Source: Nematostella vectensis (taxonomy: Eukaryota > Cnidaria > Anthozoa > Actiniaria > Edwardsiidae). Taken from it: a stretch of DNA of 64,000 nucleotides. Numbering within the stretch: position 1 is the stretch's first letter; the number at the start of each line of letters is the position of its first letter. Positions 46,201 to 54,519 of this stretch are shown one piece after another. The stretch is from contig NC_064046.1 of assembly GCF_932526225.1 (NCBI RefSeq), positions 1,116,001-1,180,000 of the forward strand, given 5' to 3'. Both the position numbers and the translations under genes were made by a program. The notes under the pieces are model-generated. The model was not told where the DNA came from, made no database searches, and was given only the letters and a program-made list of their open reading frames with translations.

Positions 46201-49200
46201 GGGTAGCTATAGGGTGTATGGTGAGGGTAGCTATAGGGTGTATGGTGAGGGTAGCTATAGGGTGTATGGTGAGGGTAGCTATAGGGTGTATGGTGAGGGT
46301 AGCTTTAGTGTGTATGGTGAGGGTAGCTATAGCGTGTATGGTGAGGGTAGCTATGGCGTGTATGGTGAGGGTAGCTATAGGGTGTATGGTGAGGGTAGCT
46401 TTAGTGTGTATGGTGAGGGTAGCTATAGCGTGTATGGTGAGGGTAGCTTTAGTGTGTATGGTGAGGGTAGCTATAGGGTGTATGGTGAGGGTAGCTACAG
46501 CGTGTATGGTGAGGGTAGCTATAGGGTGTGTGGTGAGGGTAGCTATAGGGTGTATGGTGAGGGTAGCTATAACATGTATGGTGAGGGTAGCTATAGGGTG
46601 TATGGTGAGGGTAGCTATAGGGTGTATGGTGAGGGTAGCTATAACATGTATGGTGAGGGTAGCTATAGCGTGTATGGTGAGGGTAGCTATAGGGTGTATG
46701 GTGAGGGTAGCTATAGGGTGTATGGTGAGGGTAGCTATAGGGTGTATGGTGAGGGTAGCTATAGCGTGTATGGTGAGGGTAGCTATAGGGTGTATGGTGA
46801 GGGTAGCTATAGGGTGTGTGGTGAGGGTAGCTATAGGGTGTATGGTGAGGGTAGCTATAGGGTGTATGGTGAGGGTAGCTATAGCGTGTATGGTGAGGGT
46901 AGCTATAGCGTGTATGGTGAGGGTAGCTATAGGGTGTATGGTGAGGGTAGCTTTAGTGTGTATGGTGAGGGTAGCTATAGGGTGTGTGGTGAGGGTAGCT
47001 ATAGGGTGTATGGTGAGGGTAGCTATAAGGTGTATGGTGAGGGTAGCTATAGCGTGTATGGTGAGGGCAGCTATAGCGTGTATGGTGAGGGTAGCTATAG
47101 GGTGTATGGTGAGGGTAGCTATAACATGTATGGTGAGGGTAGCTATAGCGTGTATGGTGAGGGTAGCTATAGGGTGTATGGTGAGGGTAGCTATAGCCTG
47201 TATGGTGAGGGTAGCTATAGCGTGTATGGTGAGGGTAGCTATAGCGTGTATGGTGAGGGTAGCTATAGCGTGTATGGTGAGGGTAGCTATAGGGTGTATG
47301 GTGAGGGTAGCTATAGGGTGTATGGTGAGGGTAGCTATAGCGTGTATGGTGAGGGTAGCTATAGGGTGTATGGTGAGGGTAGCTATAGGGTGTATGGTGA
47401 GGGTAGCTATAGGGTGTATGGTGAGGGTAGCTATAGGGTGTATGGTGAGGGTAGCTATAGCGTGTATGGTGAGGGTAGCTATAGCGTGTGTGGTGAGGGT
47501 AGCTATAGGGTGTATGGTTAGGGTAGCTATAGCGTGTATGGTGAGGGTAGCTATAGGGTGTGTGGTGAGGGTAGCTATAGCGTGTGTGGTGAGGGTAGCT
47601 ATAGGGTGTATGGTGAGGGTAGCTATAGGGTGTATGGTGAGGGTAGCTATAGGGTGTATGGTGAGGGTAGCTATAGGGTGTATGGTGAGGGTAGCTATAG
47701 GGTGTATGGTGAGGGTAGCTATAGGGTGTGTGGTGAGGGTAGCTATAGCGTGTGTGGTGAGGGTAGCTATAGGGTGTATGGTGAGGGTAGCTATAGGGTG
47801 TATGGTGAGGGTAGCTATAGCGTGTATGGTGAGGGTAGCTATAGGGTGTGTGGTGAGGGTAGCTATAGCGTGTGTGGTGAGGGTAGCTATAGGGTGTATG
47901 GTGAGGGTAGCTTTAGCGTGTATGGTGAGGGTGGCTTTAGCGTGTATGGTGAGGGTAGCTATAGCGTGTATGATGAGGGTAGCTATAGCGTGTATGGTGA
48001 GGGTAGCTATAGGGTGTATGGTGAGGGTAGCTATAGGGTGTATGGTGAGGGTAGCTATAGGGTGTATGGTGAGGGTAGCTATAGCGTGTATGGTGAGGGT
48101 AGCTATAGGGTGTATGGTGAGGGTAGCTATAGGGTGTATGGTGAGGGTAGCTATAGGGTGTATGGTGAGGGTAGCTATAGGGTGTATGGTGAGGAAAGCT
48201 ATAGGTGTAGGGTAGAGATCATGTGACATACGCACCACATGGTCCTGTCTCAGTATCAACTTCGGCATTCCGCAAGTTGTTAACGAGCGTCATAACTTGC
48301 TCCTGTCTGTCCTCCCCTGAGTCTGCCGACAGCTTCAAGCGCAGTAGGCGACTAAAAGAAGTTGCATGAGATTTTAAAGAATCTTGCTCAGCCAATCACA
48401 CATTTTGTTAATTAGCATTAATAAAACAGTATCTTTTGTAATGACAATAGCTAGCAAATTGTTTTCAGGGGGGAGGGGTTGGTATATCCATGTGTATGTC
48501 AATCCATATACATGGATATACCAACTGTACTAAGACTTACTCAGGGTTTCCAGATGGGAAGGAGCATTTCAGTGCAGCAATTATATAAGCAATGATCTCT
48601 GTGCAGTCCTTTGGCTGGGCAACCTTGATCAGCTGAGGCTTGTCGCCAGAAGATATGGATAGCTAGAAAGAAAGGAGAGTTGAAAGCATGGCCTAAAACC
48701 AGCAAATCACTGTTTGAAGAAATACTACCTTATTACACTTAATTTTAACGTCACTTTCATTACGCCAATTTCACGATTTATAAAGATTTGTGAAAATAAC
48801 AAAAACTAAAATAAGTTAATTTAATCATTAGCAAGGAAAGATACTGTATTTAAATGATTCTGAAATACCATGACACAGGGATACCAAGTCTCAAGCCCCA
48901 GTCTCCTAGATGAGGTAATATGAGTCAGGTTTTTCAGTTTAATAAAAAATTAAATGTTATGTGTTTTTATTGAAGAAAAAGTTAAACTTATTGTGCTGTA
49001 AATCCCTCATGACAATTTGTTGAGCAAAAAAACATGGTATACCGCCAAAATCTTGTAAATCTCCTAGAGAATGACATGCTAATAGCAGAATTCTTGCAAT
49101 TCAATCAGTAAACTCTTACTATGAGTGGCTTGGTACTTTCTATGCTTTGGATCGATAAAATATGAATGCTGGATTCCACCTGAAATAAAAAAAAATATTA

Positions 49201-50965
49201 GTAATTGGTTACCTATGGTATTATCAAAAGAGATAGGAACGTGAATAAAATCAAATTGCATGGAATTTAGAATGAAATAAACAATTTTATAATACTCACT
49301 TTGCATCCTTGCTTAGTATTTACAAGGGTATATAAGCGATAGGTTGATAGGGCCTAAAATGGAGATATAGAACAGTATTATTTAAAATAATTACACAATG
49401 CCTAGAGATGGCCAAAACTTGTCAGGGGGGGGGGGGGGAGGGGGGGTTTTTCCTCCAGTAGCCAACTATGGCCCTTACGTTTCAAGGATTTAATGATTTT
49501 TTACTGTGTTTTCTAATTTACAAGATACAACCAAATATTAGATGTGGCTTGAATGTCAGATGCACCGTAATTTGAAGTAATCTTTAACGCCCATTGTGTC
49601 CCAAGTTCTTAGACTGCATTCCAATAAATCAAAGATCAATAAACAATCAGAATAAAGTGCTAAATAACAAATTAAAACATTTAATCAAAGGTTGGAATTT
49701 TTAAACATATGTAATACGAATAAGCAAAGAATTCAAACAATACTTTAGATAAGTCAATCTTTTTTCTGGGTGTATCTTTATAATTCATAAGTTACTGTGA
49801 TTGATAAAGTGTTACAACTAATCTCAATCAATAGTTTAACTCTTTTGCTGTTGTTGATCTAACATAACTGCTGGCTTTATATAAATCACTTCTCAGTGCT
49901 AGTTCCGTTTTGCTTAAGCCACACCAAATAAGGTAAATTTAAATGTGCATTGAGGAAGAAAAAGCAAACATAAAATCCATTAGATAATTTCAAAAATAAA
50001 AAAAATCAATAAAAAATGAAACTTGTTAAATGTTTCGGGATGTATTCCAATAAATATACCAAATAGAAAATACCGCCAGACATAAACATAATAAAAACAA
50101 TAAACAATAGGTAACATTTTAACATTTTCAAAAGAGATATAAGTAGCAACGATGGCAACTTCTTTGTATCAGAATAACATTTTTTTCTTCTGAATACTAA
50201 ATAAGTCTTGTGGTCAAGGAAGTGTCAAAATATATTTGAATTCAATAGAACACACCCTTGTACATACTACAAATAAACTGTCAACACATATAAACATGAA
50301 TGGAATAATTTATCGAACGTTCAAGAATTTAAGAACGAATTCAGTAAGGAAACCAAAATAATAGTCGAAAGCTGAAGTGAATGTTATCGGTTACTACAAG
50401 ACAAACATTGGCCGACATATTTGTTTAATTGATCTTAGATAGTCAAGAATTATATTTTCATAAAATTGTCAAAATGTAAACTGTGGCGGTTTTCAGTAGA
50501 AGACTAACGAAGTCCCATGTCATAGCATAAGTCTAGGAACTATTTGACAACATTACACTGCATTCAATTAGCCCTAGGACATCATAAGTGCAACTGGTAA
50601 TCAAAGTAAGAGAATAATTCAAGCAGCCCTATTATTCAAGCTTTAGGTATTTATTCTTAATAGAATCGGAAACAGACTTTATTCAGGAAATGACAAAAAT
50701 AAGCCGAAACGCTTCGTAGTCTCACCAGTAATCGAGGCTCAGTCCGTTCGCCTTTCAGTTCAACCTTTACTTCCTTCACAAAATCCAAGTTCAGGTCTTT
50801 GCGAAGTGCAGACTTCACCGAGGCTATGAATGCAGCAGATATTGAATCAAATTAGTGTTAAGAGGAAGTGATCTCTAGAAAACTTCGAAGACAACTTGAG
50901 AATCAACGATGATCGAGGTTACCTAATAGAGCCGGCTCAATGCCAGCACTCAACCCTTCCTCCAT
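10860..50965 (-). CDS. CARMIL: CARMIL (capping protein regulator and myosin 1 linker; LRRC16-like), complete coding region
   Basis: I assembled 41 coding exons, all with GT-AG borders and matching phases; they sum to 4725 nt, or 1574 residues. Human CARMIL1-3 have roughly 1370-1435. CARMILs bind actin capping protein and lower its barbed-end affinity at the leading edge; they also bind myosin I and membrane. Domains in order: PH-like (about 1-125), linker, leucine-rich repeats (about 165-650), helical dimerisation region (about 660-890), capping-protein-interaction motif (about 1010-1028) and proline-rich tail. The start is the ATG at 50965; its exon may begin at an AG acceptor just upstream (50977), implying a 5' untranslated exon further right. 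Exon coordinates are in the five block entries. This looks like the single pre-duplication invertebrate orthologue. Introns hold nearly all repeats in this part of the window. Confidence 0.93.
13488..13592. repeat. 31-bp tandem repeat, 3 copies
   Basis: Unit GATTTAGGATAAATAGGAA plus ATAAGAGGATGT, in the CARMIL intron between exons 37 and 38. Confidence 0.85.
14738..15130. mobile_element. Inverted-repeat element with hammerhead-like arms and a nested G/C-rich core
   Basis: Two arms of about 140 bp face each other. The left arm includes TACTTCGTTTAGAACAACTG; the right arm contains its complement CAGTTGTTCTAAACGAAGTA. Inside each is a hairpin of the form GGCTAT/ATAGCC followed by GAAA on the arm's own sense strand (left: minus 14813-14774; right: plus 15054-15094, diverged). 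The core (about 14881-15015) is a copy of a dispersed element also found at about 35770-36250 and 61240-61385. It lies in the CARMIL intron between exons 37 and 38. A Penelope-derived origin is inferred. Confidence 0.6.
15277..15345. mobile_element. Snap-back inverted repeat (mini-MITE)
   Basis: ATCAGGGGCTTGTAAGAACT on the left pairs with a right arm ending in GAGCCCCTGAT; the stem is about 28 bp with a few mismatches and a short AT-rich loop. It is non-coding and intronic in CARMIL. Confidence 0.6.
15471..19216 (-). CDS. CARMIL: CARMIL exons 31-37: capping-protein-interaction segment and proline-rich stretch
   Basis: Exons: 19216-19136, 18869-18536, 18467-18290, 17859-17706, 16775-16740, 16078-16047 and 15553-15471 (residues about 862-1160). 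Exon 33 carries [18 protein letters not shown] at about 1010-1027, matching the CPI pattern LxHxTxxRPK(x6)P with V for T and a 2-residue shift before RP. About 25 residues later IDNFW resembles the CSI sequence VDEFF. Exon 34 is a polyproline SH3-type tract ([16 protein letters not shown]). The 36-nt and 32-nt microexons ([12 protein letters not shown], then [11 protein letters not shown]) are required for phase and read into [16 protein letters not shown], which resembles the vertebrate RDSRKSSGFLNLIKSRSK block. Confidence 0.85.
15808..16036. repeat. 30-bp tandem repeat with GCCAATCA, about 7.5 copies
   Basis: Unit ACCGGCCAATCAAAGTAG plus CCCTGTGATAAT. It lies in the CARMIL intron immediately past the microexon at 16078-16047, and its outermost diverged unit ends about 10 bp from that exon's donor. 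Confidence 0.92.
16450..16705. repeat. 28-bp A-rich tandem repeat, about 9 copies
   Basis: Unit ATAACGGAAAATAAAAACA plus TAACAGAAG. It sits between the CARMIL microexons at 16775-16740 and 16078-16047. Frames through it give a tyrosine/phenylalanine-rich periodic peptide, which is an artefact of the repeat. Confidence 0.92.
17224..17313. mobile_element. Short MITE-like inverted repeat, CCTGGTTCC family, copy 1
   Basis: Left end CCTTGGTTCCAGAGCC and right end GGCTCTGGGACCAGGG are inverted. The 11-mer TAGTGTGGACC occurs just outside both ends. A related element with CCTGGTTCC termini lies at about 51549-51655. Confidence 0.55.
17425..17603. mobile_element. 179-bp MITE with long terminal inverted repeats and TAA target duplication
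   Basis: Both ends read AGCCCT inward, then GCCAGCAC, TGCCAGCATTGCTGGC and GACAAAGGAAATGTC on both arms, so nearly the whole element is a foldback. It is flanked by TAA on each side. A 3-bp TWA-type duplication fits PIF/Harbinger elements, but the termini alone do not prove the superfamily. It lies in the CARMIL intron between exons 34 and 35. Confidence 0.75.
19312..23142. repeat. About 71-bp minisatellite, about 54 copies
   Basis: Unit: ACCAACACCGCCCCCTCTAT, TACACTTCCCCTGGGACACT, ACCTCCCCTGGCACTCTCC, TACAGTATACCCG. Length varies by 1-2 bp through the C-runs. It fills most of the CARMIL intron between exons 30 and 31. The gene's RNA strand carries the G-rich complement, with several GGGG runs per unit. 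Long open frames cross it on both strands but simply follow the unit and change frame at the C-run indels; I do not call them genes. Confidence 0.97.
23300..24023. repeat. Exon-derived tandem repeat (about 120-140 bp units) next to CARMIL exon 30
   Basis: Four near-complete and about two decayed units. Each complete unit contains the last 54 nt of exon 30 with its GTAAGAC donor, followed by intron sequence (CCCCACCCC, TAGTATGCCCC). Their donors are at about 23498, 23621, 23761 and 23900; the true donor is at 24023. The exon-like part stays open in the CARMIL frame. Units at 23555-23499 and 23957-23901 also have an AG directly before the exon-like part. Confidence 0.9.
24024..27152 (-). CDS. 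CARMIL: CARMIL exons 26-30: helical dimerisation region
   Basis: Exons: 27152-27051, 26616-26488, 25614-25513, 24794-24619 and 24111-24024 (residues about 663-861). Diagnostic stretches are [46 protein letters not shown] and [18 protein letters not shown], all recognisable in vertebrate CARMIL1. In vertebrate CARMIL this region mediates antiparallel dimerisation. Three of the five exons adjoin minisatellites, two of which contain copies of that exon's own splice junction (the acceptor at 25614 and the donor at 24024). Confidence 0.9.
24306..24613. repeat. Imperfect 180-bp direct duplication with a hammerhead-like relic
   Basis: Two copies share CAACTTGGAGAG, GAGAGTT(T/C)GACCAAG, TTACCAAGACGCTTCCAATA and GTTGACTCGTTGAC. 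Between them, 24453-24481 reads GTCCGAAAAAGGC, then TAACGCTCGAAACGTC, like the degenerate hammerhead core common at Penelope-element ends. It lies in the CARMIL intron between exons 29 and 30. Confidence 0.65.
25620..25765. repeat. 34-bp repeat derived from the CARMIL exon 28 acceptor
   Basis: Units of AACAACTGCAAACAAAACAA plus ATATTCAGGAA. On the minus strand each copy reads TGTTTTGTTTGCAG followed by TTG, duplicating the branch/pyrimidine region and AG acceptor used at 25614. There are three copies beyond the functional one, with one diverged. Confidence 0.85.
25895..26275. repeat. About 77-bp tandem repeat, 5 copies
   Basis: Unit: GACGCGCGCTACCGTGGCCA, CCTTGTCAGTTTTGTGAAGT, AAGCCAATAAGGATGCGAGA, AACGTGCTATCTGATAC. 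It lies between CARMIL exons 27 and 28. A lone relative lies at 311-395. Confidence 0.92.
26694..26992. repeat. 13-bp minisatellite (CTTGCGCATCTAC), about 23 copies
   Basis: Highly regular 13-mers with variants at two or three positions, in the CARMIL intron between exons 26 and 27. Because 13 is not a multiple of 3, the periodic peptides cycle through frames; it is not coding. Confidence 0.95.
27672..27974. repeat. About 61-bp repeat derived from the CARMIL exon 25 donor
   Basis: Five units of GGATGGGTAATCTCTCTGAG, AGGTTTTCTAACAAGA, TCATTCACTTGACATGTTG. The last unit merges into the real exon end (GGATGGGTTACCTCTCTGAG). On the minus strand the real site is GAGAG/GTAACCC, whereas the copies read GAGAGATTACCC, so the donor GT is lost in the copies. 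Confidence 0.88.
27975..39233 (-). CDS. CARMIL: CARMIL exons 7-25: leucine-rich repeat domain
   Basis: Exons: 39233-39163, 39091-39018, 38582-38507, 38006-37918, 37714-37620, 36847-36761, 36460-36400, 35606-35564, 35488-35411, 34838-34762, 34228-34192, 32720-32650, 31978-31909, 31504-31423, 30906-30816, 30749-30695, 30188-30016, 29604-29536 and 28068-27975 (residues about 165-662). Successive LRR cores are visible: [46 protein letters not shown] and [15 protein letters not shown]. The 37-nt exon at 34228-34192 ([12 protein letters not shown]) and the acceptor at 32720 were chosen because together they restore the conserved PSFKQFF-like stretch; skipping the small exon with a nearby alternative acceptor also keeps frame. 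The LRR solenoid scaffolds the dimer. Confidence 0.9.
28540..28890. repeat. About 44-bp minisatellite, 7-8 copies
   Basis: Unit TATAATTACATATGACTGCG plus CACCCAACCCCCTGACAAGTC, in the CARMIL intron between exons 24 and 25. C-run variants separate two subtypes. Confidence 0.93.
34320..34712. repeat. ATGATGA-rich low-complexity DNA with an internal duplication
   Basis: Dominated by GATGATGATAATG-type triplet/hexamer runs in the CARMIL intron between exons 16 and 17. The block GATAAACAGATGGTGCAGTA occurs at about 34468 and again at 34620, showing one larger duplication. The isoleucine-rich minus-strand frame across it is an artefact. Confidence 0.9.
35770..36250. mobile_element. Dispersed G/C-rich element, minus orientation, with a 12-fold internal tandem expansion
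   Basis: 35775-35870 matches the core of the element at 14881-15015 on the opposite strand (GCACTGGGGGCA, GGGAAATGACCAGTAGG, GGCGTGGCTGTGCCCC). The terminal stretch CTATTTTCTTAATGTTTCTG plus TATTGTGCCCCC is then repeated about 12 times (35868-36249, 33-34 bp unit). It is in the CARMIL intron between exons 13 and 14. Confidence 0.8.
38151..38473. mobile_element. 323-bp MITE with TTAA target duplication
   Basis: Left terminus CACGAAACCGCGCTATAAAA and right terminus TTTTATAGCACGGTTTCATG are inverted with few mismatches, and TTAA flanks both sides. A TTAA target fits piggyBac or Kolobok relatives. It is non-coding and lies in the CARMIL intron between exons 9 and 10. Confidence 0.7.
39263..48212. 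repeat. Giant 24-bp minisatellite, about 373 copies, filling one CARMIL intron
   Basis: Unit GGTGAGGGTAGCTATAGGGT plus GTAT, with frequent variants GGTTAGGG, AGCGTG and GTGTG. The host intron (39234-48235) is 9002 nt, so all but about 50 nt of it is this array. A 30-bp variant containing ACATGT occurs at 40071, 44613 and 45747. Because 24 is a multiple of 3, frames of more than 3000 codons are open on both strands as 8-residue periodic peptides. They are not in the CARMIL frame and there is no sign they are translated. Confidence 0.98.
48236..50965 (-). CDS. CARMIL: CARMIL exons 1-6: PH-like domain and linker
   Basis: Exons: 50965-50923, 50823-50726, 49353-49300, 49179-49120, 48662-48541 and 48351-48236 (residues 1-164). 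The protein opens [17 protein letters not shown] and continues [14 protein letters not shown], aligning with the vertebrate CARMIL PH-domain start (KKVKLEVKGDKVENK-like). The domain's last helix is [19 protein letters not shown]. This non-canonical PH domain contributes to membrane binding. Exon 6 ends one base into the glycine codon of TGPCGGFS, and the reading frame resumes 9 kb away in exon 7. Confidence 0.9.
48477..48524. other. Near-perfect 18-bp hairpin in a CARMIL intron
   Basis: GGTATATCCATGTGTATG, loop TCAATC, then CATATACATGGATATACC: one G-U position in an 18-bp stem, extended slightly by TTG/CAA flanks. It lies in the intron between exons 5 and 6. It could be a tiny foldback element or a small-RNA hairpin; the sequence does not decide. 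Confidence 0.6.
49354..50725. other. CARMIL intron 2, no internal feature recognised
   Basis: AT-rich intron between exons 2 and 3 with a G-run at about 49423-49446. No repeat array or coding fragment was found, in contrast to most other long introns of this gene. Confidence 0.5.
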
Positions 50966-51548
50966 GAGGCCCAAGAACTGCAGAATCCTGTATCGTTAGG
51001 ATAGTTGTAGGAATGAGATATAATAGCATAAAGTGGATAAATTCGTGGTGTTTGGAAGGTCGTCACATCTCGTCTCCCTTGCTCATAGCTTTACATGCAT
51101 GCCACTAGTCTCGCCGGGAAGGGCTGGGCCGAGTCCTGGGTGTGTATGCCGGTTCCGTGGGGGAGGGGGTGGTGTTTTAGAGTTGCTTATCTGGCTCGCG
51201 AGATATCCATTTTTCGCGCCTTTCTCTCTAAATTAGCGTTACACAAGGGCAATGAAAAACACAATGAACATTTAAAACTGTTGCAAAATGAGCGAAAGAA
51301 AGAAAGAGGGCGAAACTATAACTTTACGCTTAGTAGTATGCACCAAAGATATGATACGAAAAAATGGCATATGTCACTAATAATAAAAGTGGTTAGAAAC
51401 CACTACCAAGTGCGCGTGGTATATGAAACTGAAAGCATAAATTGCAATTTCTCATAAGTTTCTAAGGACCGCGGTTTTCTCACAATCTACATCGTAGAGA
51501 CGGGAGCTGAAAGAATCCTGAATTATGCATCTTTTGGTGCTTTTGTTA

Positions 51549-51655
51549 TCCTGGTTCCAGTCTCCTTCTTTCCTTCTCTCTGTTAAGTGGCTTCGCTCAG
51601 TCGTTGTCGCGTCGCGGCGCGTGAGTAGTGAAACTTGGAGCCTCAGGAACCAGGG
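51549..51655. mobile_element. Short inverted-repeat element, CCTGGTTCC family, copy 2
   Basis: Left CCTGGTTCCAGTCTCC pairs with right GGAGCCTCAGGAACCAGG. The ends resemble those at 17224-17313 but the interior differs. Confidence 0.5.
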
Positions 51656-51896
51656 TATGCTTTTGTTCACCCACTTGAATATTACAGAGTTTCGACACAG
51701 AAGCGCGATAAACTCTCATATCTTTTTCCATGCGGAAATGAGATGCACAACAGACTAGGCACTTAATTAAAATCCGTAAAACAAGCCTTCTTCGCAAAGG
51801 TTAATGTGCCTCCCATTTTCTTGTAGAGAAAGGAAAACGAGAGGCACTGCGGGGTCTGCGAAAAAAGACCCGTAAAACAATGCCAGGAAAAATTAA

Positions 51897-51970
51897 TAAA
51901 TGAATGAATGAATGAATAAATGGATGGATGGATGGATGGATAAATGAATGAATAAATAAATAATAATAAA
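51897..51970. repeat. Tetranucleotide microsatellite (AATG/GATG)
   Basis: Interrupted runs of AATG, GATG and AATA about 70 bp long. Confidence 0.9.
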
Positions 51971-52205
51971 TAAACAACGAGAATCGATAAAAGAAAAGAA
52001 AAACCTTTAAGAAAAAAAATCGAGCCACTGGCCGAGGAAGAACCTTGTCTTCAAAACAAAAAAATTGAGGAAAAAAGATAGACCATACTTCCAGACGTGC
52101 GCTGAAACAACGTATGGCATCTATTGAGATTTCGGCCCCAGCACTGCTATCAAGTGAACATTAATAGGGGAGCAAAAACCAGAGGTCCCTTAGCCTGTCT
52201 TATAC

Positions 52206-52681
52206 CAAGGGCGGTCAGTGTTTTTTTTCGTGATCCGTGAACGGCGTTTTTTGTTTATCGTGAATCGTGAAAAGGACAAATTGAAAACCATGATCCGTGA
52301 TTGCTACCTTCGCCGTGATTCGTGAATGGCGAAATTTGATCAGCGTGAATCGTGAGCTATGCCCTTTAAAAATGGTGAATCGTGTTTTCTAAATAAAGAT
52401 TGATTCCTGTAGGGCCCCTGAATGGTTTTTGGCGAGCACCTCGGTTTTTTATGCGAGACCGAGCATTTTTAGTTGTTGAATAAATCGAGCAGCGAGCACA
52501 TCGAAAAATACAATGCGAACACGGCGGAAAAAAATGCGCGAGAATTATAGCCGAAAATTGCGAGCACACCGAAATTTCGGGGGACCATTCGGTGGCCCTC
52601 TTTGTCGTCAGTTTATCGTGAAATGTGATTTCCGAGTTTTGAAACTCGTGAAACGTACAGGGACTCCCCTTACCGTCCCTG
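52206..52681. mobile_element. 476-bp non-autonomous TIR element with TTATAC target duplication
   Basis: Left end CAAGGGCGGT and right end ACCGTCCCTG are inverted, allowing one shift. TTATAC lies directly outside both. Subterminal sequence is rich in CGTGATTCGTGAA-type direct repeats. The same architecture is seen in the larger element at 56074-57244. Confidence 0.8.
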
Positions 52682-53329
52682 TTATACGATTATGCCACGC
52701 ACATCTCGCTGAGATATAGTGTAAAATATTCGTGTATTTTTTCCACGCTCGAGTCTCTTAGGAATTAGTGCGCTGCTATAGAGGTGAGATCGTCATTATG
52801 CACAACACGTCTTTTTGTTTTTGGGTAAGGTTTATACTTGGCCTTATTGCAGTTGAAGAACTTGTTTGCAACTGAGTCACACACGTGCATATGGCATCTT
52901 TTTGTGGTCAGAGAAAACAAAAGTAAATTAATTATGCTTAAATGTACTTGATCAGGAGCGGATTTAGGGTTTCCCAAGGAAGGGGGGGGGGCAATATATA
53001 AAACATATGGCTGGAGTAATTTTTAAATTTTAGCTCCCAAACATTTTTTTCTAAAATTTTGATCTAAAAGTGGTAGAGGGACTGCCCCCCTCGTTATGCC
53101 ACGGCAATGTAAAAAATGATGTTTCATGTTTCAGCTAGAAAAAGCTGATTGTTGAAAAACACATGGCTTAGGGTGAACGCAAGGCGTGCAAGCACCTACC
53201 CTACACTTTTACCCAAGAAATTAACTAATTCAATTTAATTGCAATTCTGCTGGTTTATGGATTTCTATTACAGCAAACGTAAGAAGTACATCCAAAGTCT
53301 AACTCTATTTCTACTAATTCTAATTAATT

Positions 53330-54519
53330 TTACAATTTGGGAGGAGGGAGACATAGCTCTTTTGGAGATACAACTATTCCATCTACATCTGCATATAAGT
53401 AATCTCCAGGTCTAAAGGTGGCTCCTGCGAACTTGACTATAATATCCCTGTCCCCCTGTCCTTTCTTGATGCTTTTCAAAGGCATTGTGCCAAGGGCCTT
53501 CACTCCAACATCTATCTTAGCAATGTCTTCAGAGTCTCGGATGCAGCCATACATAATAATGCCAGACCAGCCATTCTTGCTAGCCATTTCTGCAAGATTA
53601 TCTCCAAGCATCCCCCGCCTTAACGACCCCCCAGCATCAACAACAAGGACCTGTTGAGGAAAGATTTGAATTATATAGAAATTTTGTATTCTAGTCGGTG
53701 GGGGGAGGGGGGATGGTTGGGCGATCTGTTTTATTCTAATGCTGTGTTTACACTTGAGCGTCCAACCTAGGTTGAGTAACTAGGTTACAGGCAAATCTGC
53801 TGACAGTTCTTATCAGCTATTGCTTTCCGATGTCAGTCATTTCTTTAATAGTCATTAGATTACCACATGATTTCGAGATCCGCGCATTACAAACATAAGA
53901 GAAAACATAAGGCAAGGTGGTCCCTAAAGGATCATCTTGAATTTTAGTAAATCTTGTAAACAGAAGCCACCACAGAATAACAAGAAGGGCAAAAAAAAAT
54001 CATAATAATTGCAGCAGCAGTTTGACCTCGGAATTCAAATCGATAACACCGGTGCTGTTCCGGCTGAATGATCAACCAAGGCTGGGTTTTCAAGTGTAAA
54101 CGCATTTCTCCTAAACGGTGTTCAGTTAACCATAAACTGGACCTAGGTTCACGTACGGCATAAGGCTGTCTGTAATCGGGATACACACCAGCATTCTCAA
54201 GCCTTGAGTTTTTCTGGTGTTGGCAGGTGTGAATGAAGTTTCGGCAGATCCAAAGTTACGATTTCGATGCTTTTCTTTCAAAATCCACTATCCTATCATT
54301 CACTACAACAGAACAAGCAGTCCCCGTTAAACCCACCCGCGAATCGCCGGGTTCCGAGAGAGCTGTTTTCACGAGGACATTGTCTTCGTGGCATTTGACT
54401 GTAGTTATTCTTCCGCCAAAAGTCTTCCTCCCTCCGTAATCTCTAAAAATCGGCTCAGCATACTGTAGAATATCATTGTAGGCATCACTGAGGTCGGCTG
54501 TTTTGAGCTTCATCGCCAT
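53330..54519 (-). CDS. rraA-like: RraA-family protein (HMG/CHA aldolase-like), two exons
   Basis: Exon 1 is 54519-54337 (61 codons, ATG at 54519) and exon 2 is 53650-53330; the join is phase 0 with GTGGGT donor and CAG acceptor, giving 167 residues (E. coli RraA has 161). The N-terminus (YAEPIFRDYGGRKTFGG, then ITTVKCHEDN) matches RraA closely. Exon 2 opens VLVVDAGGSLRRG, then WSGIIMYGCIRDSEDI and TFRPGDYLYADVDGIVVS. The Arg-Asp pair at about 99-100 is the substrate/metal motif of the 4-hydroxy-4-methyl-2-oxoglutarate aldolase branch; E. coli RraA has Arg-Gln there. A class II aldolase or oxaloacetate decarboxylase activity is therefore plausible, with no targeting peptide seen. The family is mainly bacterial and plant, so an animal copy suggests transfer or patchy retention. 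Confidence 0.9.

Larger units (their letters stand above)
50978..52199. promoter_or_regulatory. Upstream region of CARMIL; promoter expected but not resolved
   Basis: This stretch lies 5' of the CARMIL start codon. It includes a short inverted element (about 51549-51655, CCTGGTTCC...GGAACCAGG) and a tetranucleotide run (AATG/GATG, 51897-51970). No core promoter could be placed with confidence, and no protein gene is evident. Confidence 0.35.

Noticed and set aside
39263-48212. True telomere or subtelomere
   Set aside because: TTAGGG is only part of some 24-bp units, and the array is flanked on both sides by exons of the same gene.
39138-48268. Open frames of about 3020 codons on both strands across the 24-bp array
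   Set aside because: They follow from a 24-nt unit without stops. Neither is in the CARMIL frame, and the peptides are perfect 8-residue periods with no start context or domain.
51033-51457. Short plus-strand ORFs near the CARMIL 5' end
   Set aside because: No family resemblance, they overlap each other in different frames, and they sit in the expected promoter/UTR region.
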